64,000 nt of DNA. Source: Sphingobacterium cellulitidis (GTDB lineage: Bacteria; Bacteroidota; Bacteroidia; Sphingobacteriales; Sphingobacteriaceae). Every line of letters starts with the position of its first letter. Position 1 is the stretch's first letter. The DNA lies in contig NOUX01000001.1 in assembly GCA_002245855.1 (NCBI GenBank), positions 496,001 through 560,000 on the forward strand, in the 5' to 3' direction. The translations under genes and the position numbers were made by a program. Positions 1 through 8,175 of this stretch are shown piece after piece. Below the pieces are notes generated by a model. That model saw nothing but the letters and a program-made list of their open reading frames with translations, was not told where the DNA came from and did not search any database.

Positions 1-1332
1 AAAACTTTCCAATCATTTTTGCCTGAGAATTTGAATTCATTTTCAGATGTTATAGCTGTGGCTATTTTCCTTGTCGGTTTATTGGTTTTTATTACTGCCG
101 TTTCGAGTATCTATCCTGCTTATCTGATTAACAAGGTTCAGATTTCTGAGGTCATCAAGATGAAAGGGATTGGCAAACTATCGCTAGGTAGTATTTCCAT
201 CAGAAAGGTTCTTATTGTATTTCAATTTGTGATTGCGCAATGTTTTGTTGTTACCACCTTTATCATTGGTATGCAAATGAAACATACCATGTCTTCGGAC
301 TTGGGTTTCAATCATCAGGCGTTAATAAACATTACTTTACCATGGAAGGCTGACCAAAACGCTGATGTGGATCCATTTGTCTTTAAGGAAGCATTACTTA
401 AACATTCTCAGATTTCTGGAGCTGCACTAGGTCATTTACCATTATCACAAGACCATTGGGGGAATTTTGTTTCTTCTACAGCAGATACAGGAATTGTAAA
501 AGTTAATGTTCCATTTAAATTTGTTGATAAGGATTATTATGATGTCTACGACATTAAATTACTCGCAGGAAGAAATATGACCATTGCGGATACATCGACA
601 GGCATAATACTTAATGAAATAGCCATTGAGAAACTTGGCTTCAAAAGTCCGGAAGAAGCGATTGGAAAGCCAGTTCAAGCCTATGATAGGGACCGCACCA
701 TTACCGGAGTTACCTCCAATTTCAACAGTAAGACTTTTCATACAGAGAAAAGTGGTGTTGCCATGCTGGCTTCAAATATAAGGGGACAACTTTTGCAAAT
801 CGGCATCAGACTTCATGATGATCCAAAGACCTGGAAATCTGCATTGGATATCGTGGAAAAAGAATGGAAGAATATTTATCCCAATGCTCCATTTGCCTTT
901 AAATTCTATGATGAAAACATCCGTCAGATGTATGAAACAGATTATAAATTCTCTAAAATCATCAACCTATCAACTGGGATAACCATTTTATTAAGCTGTC
1001 TGGGATTAATTGGTTTGGTCACTATTTCAACGGCTCAACGCACCAAAGAAATAGGAATTAGAAAGGTATTAGGAAGCTCTATTTCTGGAATAATTGGATT
1101 ATTATCCAAAGACTACATTAAGTTGATTTTGATTTCCATCCTGATTGCATCACCGATCGCTTGGTGGGCTTCCAATAAATGGTTGGACGATTTTGCTTAT
1201 AAAATTGAAATTTCTTGGTGGATGTTTGTGATTCCAGCCATTGCAACCATATTAATAGCATTTATTACCATGAGCTACCAATCCTTAAAAGCCGCTAAAG
1301 CCAATCCGGTGGATAGCTTGAGGGATGAGTAA
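1..1332 (+). CDS. MacB/FtsX-type ABC transporter permease (5' partial)
   Basis: The reading frame is open from the first base, so the start lies outside the window; about 443 residues are present. This is the C-terminal half of an ~800-residue MacB-like permease. One hydrophobic segment lies near the start, then a periplasmic domain, then three C-terminal membrane segments typical of FtsX, with the conserved cytoplasmic stretch KEIGIRKVLGSS before them. It ends NPVDSLRDE, as its two downstream paralogues do (the third reads NPVNSLRDE). Such permeases work with a MacB-like ATPase in efflux or envelope stress functions in the inner membrane. The ATPase at 6576 is the probable partner. Substrate unknown. 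The family call is firm; the specific role is not. Confidence 0.88.
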   Translation, partial: KTFQSFLPENLNSFSDVIAVAIFLVGLLVFITAVSSIYPAYLINKVQISEVIKMKGIGKLSLGSISIRKVLIVFQFVIAQCFVVTTFIIGMQMKHTMSSDLGFNHQALINITLPWKADQNADVDPFVFKEALLKHSQISGAALGHLPLSQDHWGNFVSSTADTGIVKVNVPFKFVDKDYYDVYDIKLLAGRNMTIADTSTGIILNEIAIEKLGFKSPEEAIGKPVQAYDRDRTITGVTSNFNSKTFHTEKSGVAMLASNIRGQLLQIGIRLHDDPKTWKSALDIVEKEWKNIYPNAPFAFKFYDENIRQMYETDYKFSKIINLSTGITILLSCLGLIGLVTISTAQRTKEIGIRKVLGSSISGIIGLLSKDYIKLILISILIASPIAWWASNKWLDDFAYKIEISWWMFVIPAIATILIAFITMSYQSLKAAKANPVDSLRDE

Positions 1333-1354
1333 TTCAAGGGCTTTGCCCTTGAAT
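1332..1354 (+). terminator. Hairpin after first permease
   Basis: Perfect 10-bp arms ATTCAAGGGC and GCCCTTGAAT with a 3-base loop start at the stop codon. No T-run follows, so this may be an mRNA-stabilising hairpin rather than a terminator. The same arms occur at 6395-6417 after the third permease. Confidence 0.5.
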
Positions 1355-1359
1355 AGATA

Positions 1360-1387
1360 TGAGATTTGAGTATTGAGATATGTGAGA
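1360..1387 (+). repeat. TGAGATA-type 7-bp tandem repeat
   Basis: Three 7-bp units starting at 1360 (TGAGATT, TGAGTAT, TGAGATA) followed by a degenerate TGTGAGA. A matching tract is at 6423-6450, also just after the ATTCAAGGGC hairpin. Probably a non-coding intergenic repeat. Confidence 0.6.
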
Positions 1388-1433
1388 GTGGAAAGGCGAG
1401 GAAGTATTAAGGACTTATTTTATATTTAAAAAA

Positions 1434-3827
1434 ATGAATACACTAAAAATAGCGGTTCGAAATATTCAAAAGAACGGTACGTATAGTTGGATAAATATTA
1501 TAGGTTTAACACTTGCATTTACCTTGTGTCTGTTGGTTTTTTCGGTAGTTATCGAGGAAAATTCTTTTGATAAAAGCTGGAAAAATTCTTCTCAAATTTA
1601 TAGAATAACCACCTTGGATAGCACTGAAGGCTTAGAAAGTAGGATTCCCAGTGCTTATGCTAATTTAGCGAGCGAGTGGAAGAAAAACTTTCCTGAAGTT
1701 GAATCTGAAAGCGCCATCATTTCTGGCAAGGTTTATTTGAATACTGAAGGTTCGAACAGTGAGCCTTTCGAGGCTCCAGCATTAAGGGCTGATGCAAATA
1801 TTTTTGACCTTTTAGACCTAAAGGTTCTGGAGGGAAAACCTGTACCCATCATTGAAGGAAAGAAAAACCTAGTGATTAGCAAGTCCTTCAAGGAGCAATA
1901 CTTTAAAGATCAGGAGGTAATCGGGAAAGTTGTATTCAACGCAAACCCTTTTAGTTCTAAAAAGGAAGAGTTTGTAATAACTGCAGTAATCGATGATTTG
2001 CCTACGAACTCCATCTTTAGGACCTCCGCTATCGAATTGGGGCCAAAAAATCCAATGGAATTGAGTAAAGATGGCTATGGTTTCTATATGGAACAATATA
2101 TTTTGTTGAAAAAAGGCACGGATGTTTCTCAATTTTCAAAAAAAGCCAACCAGTGGTACACTAATTTTCTAAACGACTCCAAAAAAAACAAACTTAGCTA
2201 CCAACTTCAACCGCTGCAGGAAATTTATATGGAACCACTCGGCATGACGGAAATCAGTGGTAACAAAAAGAATAGTTTGATATTTCAGGGGATAGCAATC
2301 CTGGTACTTGTGATATCCTGTATTAATTTCATAAACCTGTATGCTATCCGGACGATCAGAAAGGTGAAAGCCATTAATCTTTTTAAGATTATGGGAGCAA
2401 GCAAAAGTCAATTGATAATAGGTTTATTAGCAGAAACCAGCATAATTTTCATGATATCCTTTGTATTGAGTTCCATACTCTATTTATTTGGATTATCGCC
2501 GTTAGAGAAGTTCTTAAATACTGATCTTTCCTATATCAAAAGCTTAACCCCTATTATTCTGACTCTATCATTTGCTGGTTGTGTAATATTGAGCCTTGTC
2601 ATTGGGCTTTACCCTGCTTGGATAGTTTCGAATGTTAAGTCTGCTGATGCCTTAAAGAATAAAATATCAAAATCCAGTTTTTCAGAGGTATTTACAAAAA
2701 GATCGTTGATCGTATTACAATTTTGCATTTCACTGATCGTAATAATTGGATTAATAACCATTAAATCTCAATTGAATTTAATGCAAACAACTCCAAGAGG
2801 GTTGAACACTGAAAATTTACTAAGTATCAAAACCTTTCGTTTTGGAGCTGGTCCTGAGGTAATCAAAAATGAATTGTCCAGAATCCCAGGAGTAGAAAAG
2901 ACCAGCATAACCAGTTGGACTCCAAATGTTGGTTCTGGATACATGGCCAGATCTATTAATGATATTCATAACCATGGAAAGGAAATTCAGGTAAGTTTTA
3001 TTACCGGAGATACCGATTTAATTTCATTACTAGATATTCGGTTAACCAAAGGTCGATATTTAAGACCTTCTGATTATGAAGGCTATAGTGATCTGGCTAA
3101 AGAAGGTCAGGATCCGATTCGCAATGCCTTAATTACTGAAAGCACTGCAAATAGGCTGGGAATTACTGAATTAGGAAAGCTTAATGAAGATTTAGGAATC
3201 ATTCCAGTTGGGATAATTGCTGATTTTCATAGTGAATCTTTCCATAAGAAACAAGTGCCTACCGTAATCACAGCGATTCAATTGAGCTCATGGGGGAATG
3301 TTTTGATCAAGATCAAGGAAGGTCAAGAAAAGGCTAGTTTAACTGCTATAGATAATGTTTTGAAAAGCCACTTCCCTGATCGTTTAATCAACTATGAATG
3401 GGTAGATGAGGTAGTTGCCAAATCATATACAAAGGAAACACAACAAGCTCAACTTTTCACTTTCTTTTCATTTCTTGCACTGTTTATTTCTGCATTAGGC
3501 GTCACTGGATTAATTTATCAAAGTGTTGAACAGCGGAATAAAGAAATCGGAATCCGCAAAGTCTTGGGAGCAACCATTTATAGAATTTCGAGTTTATTTT
3601 CGAAGGAATACGTTCTGATGTCTATTTTGGCGATTATGATTTCTGGGCCGATTGCCTGGTACCTCTGTAATTTATGGCTGGAGGATTTTGCCTATAAAAT
3701 TGATGTTCAATGGTGGTTTTTTATTCTAGCGGGGTTAATCGTGCTTGTAGTTACCTTAATAACCGTCAATATCCAAACCATAAGAGCAGCATTGACAAAT
3801 CCTGTGGATAGCTTACGTGATGAGTAA
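1434..3827 (+). CDS. MacB/FtsX-type ABC transporter permease
   Basis: A 797-residue inner-membrane permease of the double-FtsX type common in Bacteroidota. An N-terminal cytoplasmic stretch (LKIAVRNIQKN) is followed by a first membrane helix at ~20-40, a MacB-like periplasmic domain to ~270, and helices at ~285-305, 330-350 and 375-400. A second MacB-like domain spans ~430-660 and three more helices lie at ~680-790 with KEIGIRKVLGAT between them. It ends NPVDSLRDE. It is a paralogue of the genes on either side, so the three form a tandem array, with the ATPase at 6576 the likely energy-coupling subunit. Transport substrate cannot be read from sequence. The ATG at 1434 is supported by the family-typical start of the protein. 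Confidence 0.9.
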   Translation: MNTLKIAVRNIQKNGTYSWINIIGLTLAFTLCLLVFSVVIEENSFDKSWKNSSQIYRITTLDSTEGLESRIPSAYANLASEWKKNFPEVESESAIISGKVYLNTEGSNSEPFEAPALRADANIFDLLDLKVLEGKPVPIIEGKKNLVISKSFKEQYFKDQEVIGKVVFNANPFSSKKEEFVITAVIDDLPTNSIFRTSAIELGPKNPMELSKDGYGFYMEQYILLKKGTDVSQFSKKANQWYTNFLNDSKKNKLSYQLQPLQEIYMEPLGMTEISGNKKNSLIFQGIAILVLVISCINFINLYAIRTIRKVKAINLFKIMGASKSQLIIGLLAETSIIFMISFVLSSILYLFGLSPLEKFLNTDLSYIKSLTPIILTLSFAGCVILSLVIGLYPAWIVSNVKSADALKNKISKSSFSEVFTKRSLIVLQFCISLIVIIGLITIKSQLNLMQTTPRGLNTENLLSIKTFRFGAGPEVIKNELSRIPGVEKTSITSWTPNVGSGYMARSINDIHNHGKEIQVSFITGDTDLISLLDIRLTKGRYLRPSDYEGYSDLAKEGQDPIRNALITESTANRLGITELGKLNEDLGIIPVGIIADFHSESFHKKQVPTVITAIQLSSWGNVLIKIKEGQEKASLTAIDNVLKSHFPDRLINYEWVDEVVAKSYTKETQQAQLFTFFSFLALFISALGVTGLIYQSVEQRNKEIGIRKVLGATIYRISSLFSKEYVLMSILAIMISGPIAWYLCNLWLEDFAYKIDVQWWFFILAGLIVLVVTLITVNIQTIRAALTNPVDSLRDE

Positions 3828-3849
3828 TTCAAGAGCTATCCTAAATTGA

Positions 3850-3888
3850 CCGTTCAATTCCGTACGAAAACTGTTCGATATCGAACAG
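3850..3888. promoter_or_regulatory. Two tandem palindromes, possible activator sites
   Basis: A perfect 18-bp palindrome CTGTTCGATATCGAACAG lies at 3871-3888. An imperfect copy, CCGTTCAATTCCGTACG, begins at 3850, exactly 21 bp (two helical turns) upstream. They lie about 55-90 bp upstream of a sigma-54-like box, the usual place for enhancer-binding protein sites. Binding by such a regulator is an inference. Confidence 0.5.
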
Positions 3889-3940
3889 GAGATTTTGTAA
3901 TTCGGCTAACATCATAGTGAAAATCAATCCATTATATTTA

Positions 3941-3956
3941 TGGCAAGGCGATTGTA
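3941..3956 (+). promoter_or_regulatory. Sigma-54 (-24/-12) promoter-like site
   Basis: TGGCAAGGCGATTGTA fits the TGGCAC-N5-TTGCA pattern: GG at -24, ten intervening bases, then GT where GC is usual at -12. It lies 42 bp upstream of the third permease start. No TAnnTTTG box was seen in this gap. Confidence 0.5.
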
Positions 3957-3998
3957 AAATATTATTAGGAGAACTTTAGTAATAATTTAGGAAGCGAT

Positions 3999-6395
3999 AT
4001 GATGAATCATGATATAAAAATCGCATGGCGAAATCTTTGGAAGAATAAGGTGTTTTCAATTTTGAATATCCTTGGTCTAACACTCGGGTTCGCTGGGTTT
4101 ATATTATCCTATCAATATATCAATCGGGAAACCAGCTATGATAAATGGAATCCAAATTATGATCACATTTATCAAGTTGGTCTGGAAGCCAACGGAGAAT
4201 ACAGTGTTGATATGCTCCCTTCATTTGCACAAACGCTGAAAGATAATTTCCCGGAAATAGAATATGCTGGGAGAAAGGTTGATTTTACATGGGGGAATTA
4301 TCCTTTATTTGGGGAATCAACCGTCTATATAAAAAAAGTATTAGCAATAGACTCTTCCCTAGCAAGGATATTTCAATTCGAAAATAAGAACGGTCCATTG
4401 TACAAAAATGCGGAGCAGAATGAAGCGAATCTAATAAAAGAGCCAATTGCAAAATTGCTTTTTAAGGAATATAAAGATTTTAGTGAGCCCAAGAAAGTTC
4501 CAGCACTTAGTCTTGCCATGGGAGTTCATGACACATTCTATGGGTTAGTTCAAGAAAGAGAGCTTTCCATTATCGATGGAGACGTTCTCTTTATCCGAAA
4601 AATAGAAACGGAGGAAGAAGGAAATCCTTATCTAGCTCAAACCTTTATCCAAGTAAAAAAGGGTGCTGATATCGAGCAATTAACCAGTAAAATAAATGAC
4701 CTATTTACCAGCAAATTTTCCAAAAAGGAAAGGATTCAAAGTTCTGCCTTTGCTAAGGGTAAGGTCTATTTAGATCCGCTTCAAAACCTATACTTACAAC
4801 CAAAAGCGGGTAGCAATACGAATTACTTGATAGTATGGATTCTGGGGGTCTTATCTGTTATTATTTTAGTTCTTGCTTGTGCAAATTTCGCCAATATGAT
4901 GATGGCGAAGGCGAATCAAAGGCTTAAAGGATTAGCCATAAAGAAAATCCTTGGAAGTTCGAGATTTGCCTTAATTAGGCAATTACTTTTGGAAGTATTC
5001 ATCTTAACAAGCTTTTCGGCAATCTTATCTTTTTTTATGATATTCATTGCTGGTAATGCCCTTCAAAAATGGTTTAATGATGATTTACTGAAGTATATCC
5101 TGAACTATGAAACAGTTGGTCAGTTATTGGTTGGTATTTTAGTTTGCACCTTGATTTCAGGGATTTATCCGGCGATTTCATTATCAGGATTTAATTCTGT
5201 GAAACTTTTAAAAGGAAATAACCTGTCATTTGGCATGAATAACCGCCTTCGAAATTCCTTGATGATAGCGCAATTTATTATTGCCATTATCTTTGTAACT
5301 GGGATGTTTGTTGTGCGACAGCAAGTCAATTTTATGAGAGAAACCGATAAAGGCTTTGAACCATCTCAGGTTGTCAATTTTATTGGGGTTGCGATGTATT
5401 ACGACAATAAATTGGATGGATCTTTTTATGACTTCAAGCAGCGATTGCTGCAAGACCCAAGTATAGAATCTGTGGCTAGGGCTACAAATATCCCTGGATC
5501 AAGAGAATTGCCAGCCCAATTTCTATTCAATAATAACAATGAAAAACATGATCTAGATCATGTAGGTATTGATCCTGAATTTTTTCAAACCTTAAACATG
5601 AATTTCTTGGTCGGTGGTGACAATTTATCCATGAGCAAATTAGTTTCAGATTCCAGTAAACATTATGCTGTGATTAATGAAGCTGCCGCAAAAGCCTGGA
5701 ATCTGGAGAATCCTATAGGAGCTACTATTCAGGGTTGTGATGCTAATTTTGAAATTATCGGTGTAGTAAAAAATAGTATTGCCTATGGATTTGAAAATAA
5801 GGTGAATCCAACCATTTATTCCTATAAAAATGAATGCGCAAAAGGAAGATTTAAATCGGCATTGATTGTAAAAACTGCAGAAGGTAAAACCGAAGCGGCA
5901 ATTCAAACCGTAAAACAGGAGTGGCTGAAGAATCCAGCTGCGGAAGCATTGCCTTTGGATTATGAATTTATGGATCAAAGCTATGCCAGACTTCAAATGA
6001 AACAAATCCAACTGCAAAAGGCATTCAATGGTTTCACACTAATAGCAGTTATTGTTGCCTGTTTAGGTTTATTTAGCATGTCTGCTTACCAAGTATCTAT
6101 AAAGAGGAAAGAAATGAGCATTCGGAAGGTCTTGGGAGCATCAGTTCATTCTATATTTTACCAATTCAATAAACCATTCTTAATAATATTCATAATTGGG
6201 ACTGTGATAGCAGTACCTATTGCTTACCTTTTAATCGGATCATGGTTGAACAATTTTGCCTATCATATAGAAATAAAATTCTGGTATTTTGGTCTTGCGA
6301 TTTTTAGCTTATTATTGATAATATTTATTACTGTAAGCTTCCAATCATTTAAGGCATCAAATGAAAATCCAGTGAATAGCTTGAGAGATGAATGA
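3999..6395 (+). CDS. MacB/FtsX-type ABC transporter permease
   Basis: A 798-residue paralogue of the two preceding permeases with the same layout: N-terminal helix (IAWRNLWKNKVFSILN leading in), periplasmic MacB-like domain, three helices around residues 280-400, a second periplasmic domain, and three C-terminal helices with KEMSIRKVLGAS. It ends NPVNSLRDE. There are two adjacent ATG codons (3999 and 4002) and the true start could be either. It is more diverged than the other two and has its own upstream region (171 bp) with a sigma-54-like box and palindromes, so it and possibly the ATPase downstream may be separately induced. Function is probably export or envelope maintenance; substrate unknown. 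Confidence 0.9.
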   Translation: MMNHDIKIAWRNLWKNKVFSILNILGLTLGFAGFILSYQYINRETSYDKWNPNYDHIYQVGLEANGEYSVDMLPSFAQTLKDNFPEIEYAGRKVDFTWGNYPLFGESTVYIKKVLAIDSSLARIFQFENKNGPLYKNAEQNEANLIKEPIAKLLFKEYKDFSEPKKVPALSLAMGVHDTFYGLVQERELSIIDGDVLFIRKIETEEEGNPYLAQTFIQVKKGADIEQLTSKINDLFTSKFSKKERIQSSAFAKGKVYLDPLQNLYLQPKAGSNTNYLIVWILGVLSVIILVLACANFANMMMAKANQRLKGLAIKKILGSSRFALIRQLLLEVFILTSFSAILSFFMIFIAGNALQKWFNDDLLKYILNYETVGQLLVGILVCTLISGIYPAISLSGFNSVKLLKGNNLSFGMNNRLRNSLMIAQFIIAIIFVTGMFVVRQQVNFMRETDKGFEPSQVVNFIGVAMYYDNKLDGSFYDFKQRLLQDPSIESVARATNIPGSRELPAQFLFNNNNEKHDLDHVGIDPEFFQTLNMNFLVGGDNLSMSKLVSDSSKHYAVINEAAAKAWNLENPIGATIQGCDANFEIIGVVKNSIAYGFENKVNPTIYSYKNECAKGRFKSALIVKTAEGKTEAAIQTVKQEWLKNPAAEALPLDYEFMDQSYARLQMKQIQLQKAFNGFTLIAVIVACLGLFSMSAYQVSIKRKEMSIRKVLGASVHSIFYQFNKPFLIIFIIGTVIAVPIAYLLIGSWLNNFAYHIEIKFWYFGLAIFSLLLIIFITVSFQSFKASNENPVNSLRDE

Positions 6396-6417
6396 TTCAA
6401 GGGCTGTGCCCTTGAAT
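6395..6417 (+). terminator. Hairpin after third permease
   Basis: The same arms as at 1332-1354 (ATTCAAGGGC / GCCCTTGAAT), loop TGT, starting at the stop codon. No T-run, so termination is uncertain. Confidence 0.5.
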
Positions 6418-6422
6418 GGATT

Positions 6423-6450
6423 TGAGAATTGAGATATGAGATTTGAGATA
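6423..6450 (+). repeat. TGAGATA-type 7-bp tandem repeat
   Basis: Four consecutive 7-bp units: TGAGAAT, TGAGATA, TGAGATT, TGAGATA. It sits in the gap between permease and ATPase and matches the tract at 1360. Confidence 0.7.
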
Positions 6451-6507
6451 TTAACCTGATTGGAAAGGATAAGATGATTTAAGACGTTCATGTGGAGCAG
6501 GAAAGGT

Positions 6508-6563
6508 CTAAATACTAAATACTAAATACTAAATACTAAATACTAAATACTAAATACTAAATA
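6508..6563 (+). repeat. CTAAATA 7-bp tandem repeat, eight copies
   Basis: Eight perfect CTAAATA units in a row, ending 12 bp before the ATPase start codon. The same unit occurs at 36337-36364 (opposite orientation) and 53036-53063. The left flank AGGTCTAA and an A-rich right flank are shared, so this is a dispersed family. Copy-number change here could alter the 5' leader of the ATPase gene. Confidence 0.85.
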
Positions 6564-6575
6564 CTATAAAAAAAC

Positions 6576-7235
6576 ATGATTAAACTAGAGCACATATTCA
6601 AATGGTACAGTGTCGGAGGTGCCAAGAACTTTATATTAAAGGACATCAATTTAGAGATCAATGAAGGGGATTTTGTATCCATTATGGGTCCTTCGGGTTC
6701 AGGTAAGTCTACTCTATTGAATGTAATTGGGATGTTGGATGAACCGGATGAAGGTAGCTACACTTTTATGGGGGAAGATGTGCTGAATATGAAAGCGAAA
6801 AAGCGTTCTCAGTTGTTTCAATCACATATAGGCTATGTTTTCCAGTCTTATCATTTGATTGATGAGTTGACTGTTTATGAAAATATTGAAACCCCATTGA
6901 TCTATAAAAATTTATCTTCATCAGAACGTAAGAGCATTGTATCTGATATGTTGGACCGTTTTAATATTGTAGGGAAGAAAGATTTATTTCCTGCGCAATT
7001 ATCAGGTGGTCAACAACAGGTAGTCGGAATTGCCAGAGCATTGGCGGGTTCACCGCGATTACTATTGGCAGATGAACCTACTGGAAACCTGAATTCCAAG
7101 CAAGGTGAAGAAATTATGGAACTTTTCAAACAACTGAATGATGAAGGGATGACCATTATACAAGTCACTCACTCTGAGAAGAATGCAGAATATGGTAAGT
7201 CGATCCTCAATATGTTGGATGGTCAGTTAAAATAA
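6576..7235 (+). CDS. MacB/LolD-type ABC transporter ATP-binding protein
   Basis: A 219-residue cytoplasmic ATPase that would drive the neighbouring permeases. Walker A is GPSGSGKST (~38-46), the Q-loop lies in YVFQSYHL (~90), the signature is LSGGQQQ (~141-147), Walker B is LLLADEPTGNL (~160-170) and the H-loop is VTHSE. The length matches the MacB/LolD family. The leader contains the eight-copy 7-bp repeat and no clear -7 box, so it may be read through from the permease upstream. Nearest relatives are the ABC ATPases paired with FtsX permeases; substrate unknown. Confidence 0.92.
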   Translation: MIKLEHIFKWYSVGGAKNFILKDINLEINEGDFVSIMGPSGSGKSTLLNVIGMLDEPDEGSYTFMGEDVLNMKAKKRSQLFQSHIGYVFQSYHLIDELTVYENIETPLIYKNLSSSERKSIVSDMLDRFNIVGKKDLFPAQLSGGQQQVVGIARALAGSPRLLLADEPTGNLNSKQGEEIMELFKQLNDEGMTIIQVTHSEKNAEYGKSILNMLDGQLK

Positions 7236-7285
7236 CAATATTGTGAAGGATTTTTGGGATTGCCTTTTATTTCGTAAATTTCATT

Positions 7286-8143
7286 GTGAATGAAAAAGAA
7301 ATTAAGGCACTCATCTATCTTTTGGATGACCCCGACCGGGAGATTTTTCAAGAGATAGAGCACAAATTAATCACCTGTGGGCCTGAGGTAATCCCTTTGT
7401 TGGAACACTCGTGGGAATCTTCTTTTGACCCGCTTTCCCAAAGTCGGATTGAGAATATCATTCATAGAATTCAGTACGATCAAGTCAAAAATGACCTGCA
7501 GCTCTGGAAACTCAATAATTCGGAGGATCTGCTAGAAGGTCTACTCATCATCAATCGCTATCAATACCCCAATCTTCATGAAGAACAAGTATATTATCAA
7601 TTAGCGGAGATTCGTCGGAATGCTTGGTATCATTTGATGTATGATATGAGTCCGGTGGAAAAGGTGAAGCTATTGAACAATATTCTGTTCAGGGAATTTG
7701 GTCTATCTGGGAATACTTCTAATTATCATGATCCCCAAAATTCATTTATCCATAAGGTTCTTGAAACCAAGAAAGGGAATCCTATTAGCTTAGCTTGCAT
7801 CTATGCATTGGTGGCGCAAAAACTAGATATTCCGATCTATGGTGTGAACTTACCTAAACATTTTGTATTGGCTTATGTAGATGGTGAAAATCATGATAAG
7901 GTTGAGTTTTATATCAATGTGTTCAATAGAGGGCAAATTATGCGTGAGGAGGATATTTATGCCTTCCTGAGACAACTTAATCTCCCATTATCGGACAACT
8001 ATACCCTGCCTTGTGATAATATCTCCATTATTAAGCGGGTTATAAGGAATTTGATTGCTGCCTACGAGCATGTAGACAATGCGGAAAAGAGGCTTGAGGT
8101 TGAAACTCTACTGGCTTTAATTGAAGAAGACGAGATTCAATAA
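7286..8143 (+). CDS. SirB1/transglutaminase-like family protein
   Basis: A 285-residue cytoplasmic protein without signal peptide. Residues ~150-200 hold the SirB1-family core KKGNPISLACIYALVAQKL followed by GVNLPKHFVLAYV, resembling the transglutaminase-like SirB1 domain. The usual Cys is present (LACIY) and a downstream His (PKHF), but activity is unproven in this family. The N-terminal third is helical and may be HEAT-like. Start is GTG at 7286; the ATG four bases later is out of frame. A TAAATTTC element ends only three bases before the GTG, so the transcript may be nearly leaderless. Function unknown. Confidence 0.78.
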   Translation: MNEKEIKALIYLLDDPDREIFQEIEHKLITCGPEVIPLLEHSWESSFDPLSQSRIENIIHRIQYDQVKNDLQLWKLNNSEDLLEGLLIINRYQYPNLHEEQVYYQLAEIRRNAWYHLMYDMSPVEKVKLLNNILFREFGLSGNTSNYHDPQNSFIHKVLETKKGNPISLACIYALVAQKLDIPIYGVNLPKHFVLAYVDGENHDKVEFYINVFNRGQIMREEDIYAFLRQLNLPLSDNYTLPCDNISIIKRVIRNLIAAYEHVDNAEKRLEVETLLALIEEDEIQ

Positions 8144-8175
8144 CCTCGTCTTCCTATTCGATACTATTATATCTT

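Noticed and set aside
1869..2132. Minus-strand ORFs inside the permeases and many other antisense frames
   Set aside because: They are shadows of long, family-supported genes with no homology signs of their own.
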